Source of the DNA: Hermodice carunculata
Taxonomy: Eukaryota > Annelida > Polychaeta > Eunicida > Amphinomidae
Assembly: GCA_964020975.1 (NCBI GenBank)
Contig: CAXHWN010002137.1
Coordinates: forward strand, 121,001 to 185,000
Direction of reading: 5' to 3'
DNA: 64,000 bases
The notes under the pieces were generated by a model. The model saw nothing but the letters and a program-made list of their open reading frames with translations. It did not search any database and was not told the origin of the DNA. The translations under genes and the position numbers were made by a program. This document shows, piece by piece, positions 51,301-61,214 of the stretch. Position 1 is the stretch's first letter; the number at the start of each line of letters is the position of its first letter.

Positions 51301-52065
51301 GTCATGTTGTCTTGTAAGGTCTTGTATGCACTTCTCATTCAAGTTGTTTTGCAATACTGAGATACTGTTGAAATGAATCAAAGACAATCGAGCAGATGAT
51401 GGTTGTCCGTCTGCCTGTTTTAACCAGTTTAATTGGGGGATGGTGGGGGGGGGGGTGTCAGGATTGAAAGCAACTGCACATCAACCACATCAGATTATTC
51501 TCCTCTTCCACTTGGCTGCTACATGTTGTGCAGATGGATTTTATTGCCTTGATTTGTATCCTTGCTGATCAGTTTTAAGAATGTTACAATTAACTCTCTT
51601 CCCATCAATTCAGGATGAGTCAAAAGCTCTCCTTCATGTCACTTTGATTCTGCTGTAAATCGCTTTATTTTCATGTGTATAAATTTTCTTGGTTTTTATA
51701 TCGTTTGATATTTCACTGCAGTTTTGACATCACTTTTTTGGACATAATTTCTATTCAAACAATGTAAAAATACTATTTCTCCCATAGTTACCCATGCGGA
51801 AACACAATCATTCCCAACATAAATGTGGAGCGATTTTATGACCGAAATAAAATAAAAGAGAGAATCCTATCGGTTGTTTTTTCTTTGTAAGCCAATCAGA
51901 TTAATTAAAATAAAAAAGAGTAACTGAAAGGTATTTCTTGATTGACATACACTACCAACGCAATGTTGAAACTGAACAAAATGGAGTCAAAACAACAGCA
52001 GTAAGCACGCTAAACCAAGTAGGTTTTGACCAAAACACAGGACTTAATGCTCTATAGGAGAAACA

Positions 52066-52209
52066 AAATTCTACATGGCCGTGTCATGAGGAATAGATTT
52101 ACACAGCACTCGTATCAAACCATTCACTCCTCGCCAAAGGCTCGCAGTGCACCATTTTAAAACTCGTGCTGGCTGAATCCATTCCCCATGACACGGCCAT
52201 GTGGAATTC
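52066..52209. mobile_element. Foldback MITE, about 144 bp
   Basis: The left arm AATTCTACATGGCCGTGTCA TGAGGAATAGATT pairs with the right end (AATCCATTCCCCATGACACG GCCATGTGGAATT), about 33 bp with four differences. The palindrome resumes inward (AGCACTCG / CGTGCT; GAGG..CTCG). Non-coding and non-autonomous; no target duplication identified. Confidence 0.75.
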
Positions 52210-54914
52210 TATATTTCACTGTGTTTTTATTTTCATGGTTTTGTACCATCAGTGAAATAAGTGAATATAAAAGTAGAGCGAAATAAAGCAATTTACGGTA
52301 GCTTACCCCAAGGAAAGTTTTTAACTTGAATTACTTTAATCTGGTGGGACTTGGGTGTTTGTTGTTGGTTTTTTGTTTTGTTTTCTAATACTGAAAGTAA
52401 TATAATGTCATAGAAGCATATGTTACTCTACAGGTAGTTTTGAACAGTTTAAGTGAGACAGGGTTTAATAAAATTACTCCAGGACAAGAGTAAGGCTCTT
52501 GCATTATGGTTGCTTTAATTTGTAGAGTTAACCTTAATTTGTTTCGCTTCCAGGTTAAACTTTGTTATACAAGTTTTCATTTACTGGTTGAACATTTTGG
52601 TGTGCCTGGTGTTTTCTGGATATTGTTACCAAATGTTTCAGAGGGGTCACCTTCGTACTTACCATTTGACCAGCTGATGTTTCCTGCATGTAGCTAAGCT
52701 TCTACTGTATTTCATTGCTTTTTTTAATTGATTCACATTTTTATTACACTTTGCACCAGAAGCATGCTTCAGTTGCAGTTAGTTGTAGGAAATTATAAAG
52801 CTGTTGATGGGCAATTTATCATAAAGATAATTGGTCAAGACTGTGCTTATGTGCATATTTTGCATATTCCATCCTATGGTCATTGAATGATGACATCCCC
52901 ACAAAAAATTAGGGACCATGCATTTTTATATGTATTGAATTTGTTAGAAGTTATCGCTTTCTCCAGGAAAAATGTGGGAGCTTATTTTTCATGTGATAAC
53001 CTCAAACCTAAAATGTAGTCAAGTGACAGGACACGGTTGGAGTGAGGAGGGACGATAAAAGTTACAATACACAATATATAGATATAATAAAGTACCTACT
53101 GTAGTTCTATATATTTTAGTGCTCAACTTAATTTAATGACTTACTGGATGCACAAAATTAAAGTGCGCTAAAATATCTCTATGCAGACATGGTAGAACCA
53201 GAAGACTTGGTCGGAGTTTAACAGTTGTGTGGAGAAATATGTGGACTTCTAAGTCAGCACTTTGGAAGCATGTCATACAGTAGCAGTACACGTTTGTGTC
53301 TTAAACAAATGCTGGTTGAGGATGGACTAACAACAGGGTAAAATCTTGGTGAGCAGGTCATCCGAGTTGGGAATTGGGTGGAAATTTCCACTCAAGATTC
53401 AAAGGCTTTAATATGGCTGGAGTGCAAATTGGTTTATTTGCATTTGTGAGGTGTGCCACACTGCAGGTTTACAGGCACTTCTTAGGGGAGTCACTTTGTA
53501 TGGTGCATTTTAATTTAGGGCAGCCATCAATATGCACTAAATCAAAATGTGCTACAATTATTTTTCTTTTTTTTTTTTGGCACAAATTATATTTGAATTA
53601 AACAAAGTGTGTACTAAGATTTGTAGAACTACATGAAGCGACAGGTTTGATTATTAACAGGAGAGACACCAAAGGCACAGTAGGTAACAGTTACATGTAC
53701 TTACCATTACTGACAGAGACTGAAAAGTATTAATGCAAAGATTTATAAAGTATTCATGTTATTTCTGGAAAGGAAGTGATCAAAAGATTTTAATTATGTT
53801 TATAATTGTGAGTTAATTGTGGGAGCAAATGTTAAACTCATTGACAAACATGAGACCCCTACACAAATATTGTTCTAACTGGTTCTTCTCAAGTTGGTCA
53901 AATTTCAAACTATTATAACAGAAATAAGAAACACTAATGTGGCTCACAATATGTCAAGTATTTTTATAGCTTGATTAGTTTATCAACTGTGCACTTTCAA
54001 AAATGGAGGGAGCCAAAAATATGGAAACCACACTTTTGGATTTTTGTAACTGCAATAGAAACACTGAAAAAAAATCAGGGCACAGTTTTGAACCACATAG
54101 GTGCAATTAAATTGGAGAAAAAAAATAAGGAAGTAAGTAAGTAAATAAAATTGATTAAATCTGTAAAGTTATTTCCATGTTTGTATAGGAGTCTGACATG
54201 TAGCGCCTACCCCACAAACCTGAATGTATAATAATTAGGTTGAAATGATAGCCAGATTTAGAATCTTTGGACGAAATGAGCTTTGACACATTGCAGTTGT
54301 CAAAAATTGATTTGGTGTCTTACCTGTGATTATAAACAGACACGACAGTCCGTAGTGGACATCATGTCAACTTCCAGCATTTACTGAAGAGCAAACCACA
54401 TTTAACAATGTGAACAAATTTGGCCATATATAATATTATTATTAGAAAGCAAATTCTAGACTCATTTGGATAGACTTATAATTTCATCACTACAGAAAAT
54501 AGTCCAAGTCTCTACATAACTAACCGCTACCTTTTAAAACAGCTAAAACTGGCTAAAATTGTAAATTTAAAAGTTTAGAGTTAAAATTGTCATCTTCACC
54601 AAATACTTCCATTAATTTTAATATAAAGGAGAAATAAATAAGTAACTGTGCAAAGAAATAAATTAATGACACCTTTACAATATTTAGCATGCTCGGTCTG
54701 AATTTAGAGACAAAGGCTTAATGCTATCATGATAGGCACAACTATTCAGTTACATTGCATTTATAATTTTCAGTTTAATTCTGGTCGAATGTACATGTAC
54801 TTGAAATATCAGAGAAGTTTCAGTTATATTTATAACTTTCAATTTAATTCTGATGAAATGTGCGTGAAATGGTTGAGAAGCTTATTTCATTTGCATACAT
54901 AGACATATTTACAG

Positions 54915-55118
54915 ACACAGGCACAGATTCTGGACGCAGTATTTATGAGCTTGTTCTAGATGGTTTACGATATTTGGACACGAGGACCGAGTTCTGGCGC
55001 CAACAAAAGCCAATGTATGCCCGCAAGCGAGACAAGCTCCTTCAGCAGGCCAGCATGTCCAGCAAGAAAGGAGACCCAAATGCTTATGTGCTCAAGACTC
55101 TCGAGTAAATTGAGGAGG
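54915..55118 (+). pseudogene. ODAD4: ODAD4-like exon 2 of those recognised
   Basis: After GACATATTTACAG the exon completes an Asp codon with exon 1 and reads SIYELVLDGLRYLDTRTEFW then RQQKPMYARKRDKLLQQAS, ending NAYVLKTLE, a TAA at 55106-55108, IEE and one base before a perfect GTGAGT donor. The human counterpart is GINYLDTHSNFWRQQKPIYA and YILKSLEDID. The stop falls where Asp or Glu is expected, so GAA to TAA would suffice. This is the most diagnostic exon for the ODAD4 call. Confidence 0.85.
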
Positions 55119-55302
55119 GTGAGTGATGTGCCAGTTCTTATATTGGTGAATCGTTTCATTTAAGCCTTTGCTTCTTAACGAGCAAAAGTTTTGGCCAGTG
55201 GTCAACTGTGCTGATCGAACTGCAATATTTGATTACTTACTGTAACATTAATGAAAAACAGTTTGTAAGAGAATTGTAAACAGGGCCTATCAAGATAACA
55301 TG

Positions 55303-55371
55303 CCCCTGAGTCAACAGCTTTCCTTGGCATGGATTGGGCATCCATGCCAAGGAAAGCTGTTGACTCAGGGG
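55303..55371. repeat. Palindrome family, perfect copy (32-bp arms, 5-nt loop)
   Basis: The arm 55303-55334 (CCCCTGAGTCAACAGCTTTC then CTTGGCATGGAT) is exactly the reverse complement of 55340-55371; the loop is TGGGC. It lies in the intron 185 bp after ODAD4-like exon 2. Perfect complementarity among otherwise worn relatives implies recent birth or gene conversion between the arms. Confidence 0.95.
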
Positions 55372-56153
55372 TGAGGGTTAACTTTATCCAGTCATGCTCG
55401 AATGAAGGCAAAAAACATCCAAACATAAAATGGTGATCTGCAAAATGTTTCTACTCCTGCCTTAGATGACCTTGTAGTCCCCGGGGTAGATAAGAAATGT
55501 TTTTTTTTTCAACTTGAAAGGAAACTGATTTTATTACCCTCTAAGTTTCAGTGGGGCTCTTAACACCTTGTCTTGTAAGGTAACAGTTGGCAACCAGATC
55601 AACTTGAGAGAGACATGCTGTTTCCCAGTACCTCACAGACAACTATCTCTTGACAATGTTATCACAGGTGGGGGTGGGGGTGTGGTGGGGGTGGGATAGA
55701 TACATGTATGTGCTATTGGCTGTGCACAATTATCTCCTGTAGGCTAAGCCAAGTTGATGGCTCAGGGTACCTACTTACAGACAGAATGTGGGTCACAGGT
55801 CATTGAAGACAGGAAGTGACCTTTCTTCATTTATTGAATGAAAATTCCTAGGTAAATGATACTAAACATTTCTTTTATGGATGGTTCAACATTATCCTCA
55901 TTTTTGAATAAGTACTTAGGGTACTAAACTTTGCGACCCCCCTCCCTCCCTCATCCTACTTACTTAAAAATGATGATCTTCCAAGAAATAATACCAAAAT
56001 ACTACAAACTTGGGTTACAAATGACCATCATTATCCATTATCTATAGAAGTGTACAGGTCCATACTATACTGTCAACATCCTGACATGGAAAAGGACAAG
56101 TGTGGTTAGGAACAAACCAGTAGTGTAAGCACTTGTTTTAATCACGGTGAAAT

Positions 56154-56300
56154 CAGGGCAAGAAAGTTCTATCCAGGGTTTACTTGTCCGAAGACAAGTG
56201 CCCCTATATTTTACATGCTATTTTTCTGAAGTGTCACTTGTCCTTCATCAAACTGTACAGGTCCCAGACAATAGGACTTAGGAATTAATTTCTTGCCCTG
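56154..56300. mobile_element. Possible CAGGG-ended MITE
   Basis: Ends are inverted repeats CAGGGCAAGAAA / TTTCTTGCCCTG, with an inner palindrome ACTTGTCCGAAGACAAGT at about 56194 and an inverted ACTTGTCC at 56247. CAGGG termini recall hAT elements, but no 8-bp duplication flanks it. Confidence 0.5.
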
Positions 56301-56368
56301 TAAATGTATCATTGATGGAAAACATTTTAAGAGAGATTGAAAAAAGACCTATCAAGGTAGGATCCCCA

Positions 56369-56600
56369 GGCCAACAACTTTCCTTAGAATGCCCTAGGCA
56401 ACAGCTTTCTTTAGCACTTTACTGGTCAACAGCTTTCGTTACCATGTCCCGTGTCAACAGCTTTCCGTAGCATGCCCCAGGTCAACAGCTTTCCGTAACA
56501 TATCCCACGTCAAATGTTTTCCTTAGCATGCCTCAGGTCAACAGTCTCCCGAAACATGTCTCAGGTCAACAGTTTTCCTTAGCATGTGTTTGTGTGCATT
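56369..56600. repeat. Tandem array of half-palindromes
   Basis: About seven worn units of ~32 bp, such as GGTCAACAGCTTTCCGTAGC followed by ATGCCCCA, all in one orientation. They are the left half of the 55303-55371 palindrome, amplified head to tail. Confidence 0.8.
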
Positions 56601-56624
56601 GGGCCCAATCCATGCCATAAAGAT

Positions 56625-56820
56625 CAATTAGACATTCAAGGATAATTAAAGAGTACAATGGGTAAAGACAAGGATAATGAGTATAATATGGGTAAATATG
56701 TCAAGGATGACGTCAAGATGTTTCAAGTTCAATGGGTAAATATTTTGGGGATTATCTGAGAATGTTTCAAGAACAATGGGTAAATATGTCGATGATCTGA
56801 GGATTTTTCAAGTTCATCTT
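56625..56820. repeat. Short degenerate tandem repeat
   Basis: CAATGGGTAAA recurs at about 56658, 56731 and 56776, with AAGGAT and ATGTTTCAAGTTC strings between. Directly precedes ODAD4-like exon 3. Confidence 0.6.
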
Positions 56821-56832
56821 TTATTTTATTAG

Positions 56833-56926
56833 CTCAAGCTGCAGGTCGCAATTTAGAAAGCATATGACTGGCAAAGAGGTGTCTGCAGACGGTACGAGGG
56901 TATGATGAGGGTGCAGTGCACAATAA
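56833..56926 (+). pseudogene. ODAD4: ODAD4-like exon 3 of those recognised
   Basis: The acceptor CTTTTATTTTATTAG completes Ala with exon 2. The exon reads QAAGRNLESI, a TGA at 56865-56867, then LAKRCLQTVRGYDEGAVHN plus two bases before GTAAGT. The human counterpart is KAEKVLKKVLEWNKEEVPNK, and the final split Lys codon is completed by exon 4. CGA to TGA, a CpG transition, would explain the stop. Similarity is lower than in the other exons, but spacing and both phases fit exactly. Confidence 0.65.
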
Positions 56927-57124
56927 GTAAGTTCCACTGATGCAACTCTATGCATTTATAGCCAAACCTCATTGTGATATTACACACTTTAAAGGAAAAT
57001 TCTGTTTTAGATAAAATGCTAGCTACCTGTCTGGTGCACTTTTTACCTTGATATGAACACAACTCAAAACATGCAATTAGCCAAACGATGATCGAATAGT
57101 TTATGTATTCTTTAATGTGCGAAC

Positions 57125-57392
57125 GGGGAAAATACAATATGTGGACAGTAGGAATAATACAGTAAGTGGGCAATAGGGATAATGCAATATGTTTGCAAGA
57201 GGGATAATAGAATATGTGGGCAATAGGGATAATACAATATGTTTGCACGAGGGATAATACAATGTGTGGGCAATAGGGATAATACAATATGTTTGCAAGA
57301 GGGATAATACAATATGTGGGCAATAGGGATATTACTATATGTGGGCAATGGGGACAATGCAGTATATGGACAAGAGGGACGATACAATACAC
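57125..57392. repeat. 25-bp minisatellite in a 50-bp two-part pattern
   Basis: GGGATAATACAATATGTGGGCAATA-type units alternate with GGGATAATACAATATGTTTG then CAAGA units, about eleven in all. The ~100-216-residue minus-strand frames here are artefacts. Confidence 0.93.
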
Positions 57393-57399
57393 TAGTAAA

Positions 57400-57610
57400 T
57401 TTTTTGGGCGGCAAAAGCAGCATTTGGGTGGGAGAGAGCGGCAGGCAGCGGCAGAGAGCAGCAGCCAGCGGCGGACCCGCTGACCGCCACTGTCTGCCGC
57501 CAAAATCCAATTTGGGCTTCTGGGGTCAGCGGCAGACAGCCTTTCGCCGCTGTATGCTGCTGTCTGCTGCCCACCACCACTATCTGCCGCTGGCTGCCGC
57601 TCTGTACTAA
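57400..57610. repeat. GC-rich 'gcggcaga/ctgccgc' block
   Basis: A GC-rich island made of CGGCAG- and CTGCCG-type words in both orientations (AGCGGCAGACAGC near 57528; GCTGTCTGCTGCC near 57558; CTGTCTGCCGCC near 57489), able to fold on itself. Its composition is quite unlike its surroundings. Continuous frames on both strands do not resemble a protein. Confidence 0.75.
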
Positions 57611-57819
57611 CAACTGCATTGTATAAAATATAAAATATGAATCCAGGTGAATAGAAAGGAAAGGAAACTGCTCATTTATGGTACATAACACTTCAGTTTA
57701 GCTCAGTTCACTTATATTGGTCAATTCATTCACTTACATACATGTACACATCAGTTAGCTTTATTTTCATTCACCCATGCGTGTCAGTTAAAAAGTGTTC
57801 ATTACTAGGCTGTATCATG

Positions 57820-58087
57820 ATGATGGACTGTTTCTTATACATGTTTCAGGGCAGATGTGTTGGCCAATGTACACAGCTGACTTGGTAGTAGACTGTTTCC
57901 TATACATGTTCCAGGGCAGAAGTGTTGGCCAATCTATGCAGCTGCTTTGATAATGGACTGTTTCCTAGACATGTTTCAGGGCAGAGGTGTTGGCCAATCT
58001 ACTCAACTGCCTTGGTAATGGACTGCTTTCTTTGCATGTTTCAGGGCAGAGGTGTTGGCCAATCTACACAGCTGCCTTGGTAATGCC
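57820..58087 (+). repeat. ODAD4: 65-bp minisatellite copying an intron-exon border ('mirage' type)
   Basis: The string ...CATGTTTCAG|GGCAGAGGTGTTGGCC plus AATCTACACAGCTGCCTTGG recurs so that AG dinucleotides fall at 57849, 57914, 57979 and 58044, exactly 65 bp apart. The last copy is the true acceptor and first 43 bp of ODAD4-like exon 4; the three upstream copies hold acceptor plus partial exon, then run into the next pyrimidine stretch. A partial unit begins at about 57820. Since 65 is not a multiple of three, use of an upstream acceptor would change the frame. Confidence 0.95.
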
Positions 58088-58158
58088 TACCTGGAGGAGG
58101 GAGAGTATCACAAAGCTCTGGAAAATCACACCAAGGTCTTGGACTTGTCCGAGGAGCA
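58045..58158 (+). pseudogene. ODAD4: ODAD4-like exon 4 of those recognised (TPR)
   Basis: Completes Lys with exon 3 and reads AEVLANLHSCLGNAYLEEGE then YHKALENHTKVLDLSEE plus two bases before GTAAGC, with no stop. The human counterpart is LVGNLYSCIGNAQIELGQME followed by AALQSHRKDLEIAKE. The alternation LGNAYLEEGEYHKALENH is a tetratricopeptide helix pair. Its 5' border is the last unit of a minisatellite. Confidence 0.85.
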
Positions 58159-58509
58159 GTAAGCGACAGCACCAATCTCACAGAAAACTTGTACCCAGCC
58201 AAATGGTATCAGGCCACCAGTATAGACTGCTTTTCATGTCCACATTTCCAAGAAAACTGGACTAAAGCTGCCAAGCCTTCATGCTTAGTTGAACATTAAG
58301 TCCTCCCCAGAAATAGTTAAACCCCCAAGTATTTTCAATTTGTTGCCTGTCACTGGAATCATAAAAGAACGACAGTAACTAAACTGTCATTGTCCTTTCC
58401 ACCCAAGTCAACATGCTTTGAGTTCACTTGATGAGACCAGATTCATGTCACTTGGAAAGTGACCTTTTATTCCAGTACCAGCCCATATTCCAGAGGGTAT
58501 GAGAACCGT

Positions 58510-58584
58510 CCAGGTCAACAGCTTTCCTTGGTGCACTTTGGTAGGAATGCACTCAAAGCACATCGAGGAAAGCTGTTGACCTGG
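58510..58584. repeat. Palindrome family copy
   Basis: CCAGGTCAACAGCTTTCCTT...GCACTTTG pairs with CAAAGCACATCGAGGAAAGC TGTTGACCTGG. The preceding flank TTTTATTCCAGTACCAGC resembles the flank at 30660. Confidence 0.85.
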
Positions 58585-59430
58585 TCCAAGATTGGGACAG
58601 AAAGAGTTAAACATAGGAGACATGCACCAAATCTGGGACTGGGTGATAAGTAAAGCATCCGTGCTTGCCCCACCCAAATCGTGACAGGGCTGAGGGCTAT
58701 ATACTGTGTACAAAGCATGATATCATGTCATATAATATGTGGATGGCCTTGCCTTCAATAACCATACAATAAGACCTCATTATGCCACTCAGATATCTGA
58801 CATATTCATTATGACACAAGTTTTGAATGGCAAAGGTTCATTTTCTTTGTTGTTTGATCCATCTATCTGACACATTTTTAAGGAAACAGATGGTGTCATT
58901 ATAACGAGTTTTCCTTATAAAATATACATAATCTTTTAACTTATCTTTTTTGTTAATTCTGTATTTCATTTTTGTACAATACAAGAAATAGAAATATAAG
59001 GTATCGACAAACGTAAAAAAAAATCAAGTTACAATCTTAAATAAGTGTTATTTGTAGTAACATAAGTCTGCGTATATCAACTCTGAGTCAGGAAATATTG
59101 TTGAAAACAACAAACCACCTTTTCTCAAACAAATCATATTTTCCTTGAGAATACAAAACATGTTGCTCTACTGATATTTTGAACTTGAAATGTGCAAGAA
59201 AACCTTCAAATGACACTTGACGTTTATTGCACAGTTGTTTATGTATGTGTATGTATATGTATAATACATATACATAAATAATCTTATAACTTGTTAGGTG
59301 CTAATTTAAACAAAAGTCATTCTCATATGAAGTACTGTCATGATTCATAATTGCGGACTCAAAGTTATCATGCAAGACCCTTTCTTTCAAATAACTGTCA
59401 GCTTAGATTTGTCGGGGAGAAAAGGAATGC

Positions 59431-59497
59431 ACCAAGTGAAGAGCTTTCCTGGGCAAACTTAATTAGGGTTCACTGGGAACGTGAAAGCTGTTGACTG
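59431..59497. repeat. Palindrome family, worn copy
   Basis: ACCAAGTGAAGAGCTTTCCT at the left and GTGAAAGCTGTTGACTGG at the right. Confidence 0.6.
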
Positions 59498-59751
59498 GAG
59501 CTTTACCTGTTCACTGAAAGTTTTCACATACAAGATGTGTTTGTGTATTTACACATTTCAGATATTTAATGAGCTTTCTCTGCAAATTTTCAGCCATCTC
59601 TCCCTTGAAAACTACATGAAGCATGCAGCTGTCTGAATTGTGCACAATACACATTTTGAAAAAAAAAATTGCAAGAAGGAGTTTATATGTACAACTTTAT
59701 GCCATTCTCCAATCACACCAAAAAACCCCCTGTTTTTTGAACATTTTGCAG

Positions 59752-59838
59752 TGGTCTTGAAGATGCCAAGTCACGAGCACTGGAAAACTTGGGCCGTGTG
59801 TACGCACGAATGGGAGAGTTCCAGAAGGCCATAGATGT
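59752..59838 (+). pseudogene. ODAD4: ODAD4-like exon 5 of those recognised (TPR)
   Basis: The acceptor ACATTTTGCAG completes His with exon 4. Reads GLEDAKSRALENLGRVYARM then GEFQKAID plus GT before GTAGAT. The human counterpart is DLPDAKSRALDNIGRVFARV then GKFQQAIDTW. No stop. The next exon (starting around Trp-Glu-Glu-Lys in human) was not found up to 64000. Confidence 0.85.
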
Positions 59839-61214
59839 GTAGATGGGGGTGGTGTCTATGCATGACATTTGCATGGTGGAAATAATTTATATTTCCTACA
59901 GAATACTGTGTGTTTTATATAAATTATCAATTCCCTGTGGGACCTCCATGTCACTGATAGCCAATTAAACTCCTGAGGTGCATTTATATAACAGGTATAA
60001 AGTACAGAATCTGACTGAACGATGCATATACATCAGGCACCATGCAGATGTCACAGGAACCAAGAAGTCCCCAACTAATGAAAGGACTCTCCTTATCAGA
60101 TTAATCAGAATAAGTAAACACAAGGGAGTAGAACAAAGATGTTATCATTAACGTAGTTGGCCTTAGAATGTATCAGGGTGAGAGTTGTACAATGTTGAAG
60201 CATCTTAACACCACCTTGTCCACTAAATGAGGACTCCTCAGCCATGGGCCAGTTTTGAAGTGATCTCTGGATGGGGACAGTTGTATTTATATGCAGGAAG
60301 TAAGCTGCAAGTTTGAAATATAAAAGACAAAAGAAACATGTTGTGAGGTGTATTATGTTTGCAAACTACAGTACTTTGAGAAAGACTAGCACTGTGCCCC
60401 CTGGTGTTCTCTGGGGGAACCACGCCCTACTACCACTGGCCACAGTGTAATTAAAATCAAACTTTCCACCAGGGGGTTGATCACGTGGAGTTCCTCCGGC
60501 AAAGGTACTGCTTAGACACCACTTGGTTTGGGCCTCCAGAGAACACTCTAAAATGTCTGCAAGGCTTTCTCACAGCACTATGGATCGAATTTACCAAATA
60601 TGGGAAATGAGTGAAAAGTTTGCATTGGAATACATGTATATTCTGTTACTGTGTGCCAGAGGATATGAGTAACTTTATCCTTCAGTCTGTATTCTCCAGA
60701 TTTTGTGGGTGGTACATCTACAATTAATGACAGAATGCGAAACGCGTGCAAAAACAATTATGAAGCAACTATATGTTATATTTGAGGGTTTTTTTGGTCC
60801 AAAACCACTTCCTAGTCATCCTCACCCTATTCTGCAATCCAAACTCGATACTCTCCCATAAGCTAACCTATCACTGTCTAACCCATATCAATATGGAAGT
60901 TCTGTTGTACATATTGGACACATTCCTCTATTCAATTTTGACCTAGGCTGCTATGATAGAGACACAAGAGCCTTTTGATTTTCAGTAAAACAGAGGGAAA
61001 TGACATGACATTAACTCCTAAAGTGCCAAATTTTGCACCGAGTCAACAGCTTTCCTCAACACGTATTGGGCGCAATGCGCACTGAGAAAAGTTGTTGATC
61101 TGGGATATTTTCCCTGGAACTAGAGGCATGCTGGTACTTAAATGAAATGTCTTTTAATGAGAAATATGAATCTGAGATTAGAATGATAATTCAGACTATT
61201 GCACTTTAGTAGAT
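59839..61214. other. No further exon found
   Basis: Searched for the next TPR exon of ODAD4 without success. A stretch around 60473-60506 (VDHVEFLRQR before GTACTG) looks exon-like but does not match the family. A palindrome-family copy lies at 61040. Confidence 0.4.
61040..61104. repeat. Palindrome family copy
   Basis: GAGTCAACAGCTTTCCTCAA at the left, CTGAGAAAAGTTGTTGATC at the right. The right flank GGAACTAGAGGCATGCTGGTACTT is the inverted form of the left flank of the copy at 30705. Confidence 0.7.

Larger units (their letters stand above)
51061..54914. other. ODAD4-like intron, no gene seen
   Basis: Contains one palindrome-family copy, one foldback element, a G-run at 51449 and an imperfect 75-bp direct duplication at about 54749-54895 (TTTATAATTTTCAGTTTAAT / TTTATAACTTTCAATTTAAT). 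No exon recognised. Confidence 0.45.
58159..59751. other. ODAD4-like intron, no gene seen
   Basis: Contains two palindrome-family copies (58510, 59431) and the AT-rich hairpin ATGTATATGTATAATACATATACAT at about 59250. Nothing coding. Confidence 0.5.
44848..59838 (+). pseudogene. ODAD4: ODAD4/TTC25-like gene, partial, intron-containing, with three in-frame stops
   Basis: Five exons (44848-45013, 54915-55118, 56833-56926, 58045-58158, 59752-59838) match, in order, the middle of ODAD4 (TTC25) as I recall the human protein: KTTKQLLEELY, FWRQQKPMYARKRDK, CLGNAYLEEGEYHKALENHT, DAKSRALENLGRVYARMG. ODAD4 is a TPR protein of the complex that docks outer dynein arms on ciliary doublets. All junctions have GT-AG borders and the phases agree throughout. 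Exons 1, 2 and 3 each carry one stop (44980, 55106, 56865); exons 4 and 5 are open. The N-terminal TPR exons and the C-terminal exons were not found here. Either a decayed duplicate, a lost gene or a nonsense allele. Intact splicing argues against a processed copy. Confidence 0.8.

Noticed and set aside
56853-57510. Minus-strand frames of 132 and 216 codons
   Set aside because: They run across the 25-bp minisatellite and the GC-rich block, and overlap ODAD4-like exon 3 antisense.
60470-60510. Exon-like VDHVEFLRQR followed by GTACTG as the next ODAD4 exon
   Set aside because: It does not match the expected Trp-Glu-Glu-Lys TPR sequence and does not continue the phase of the exon ending at 59838.
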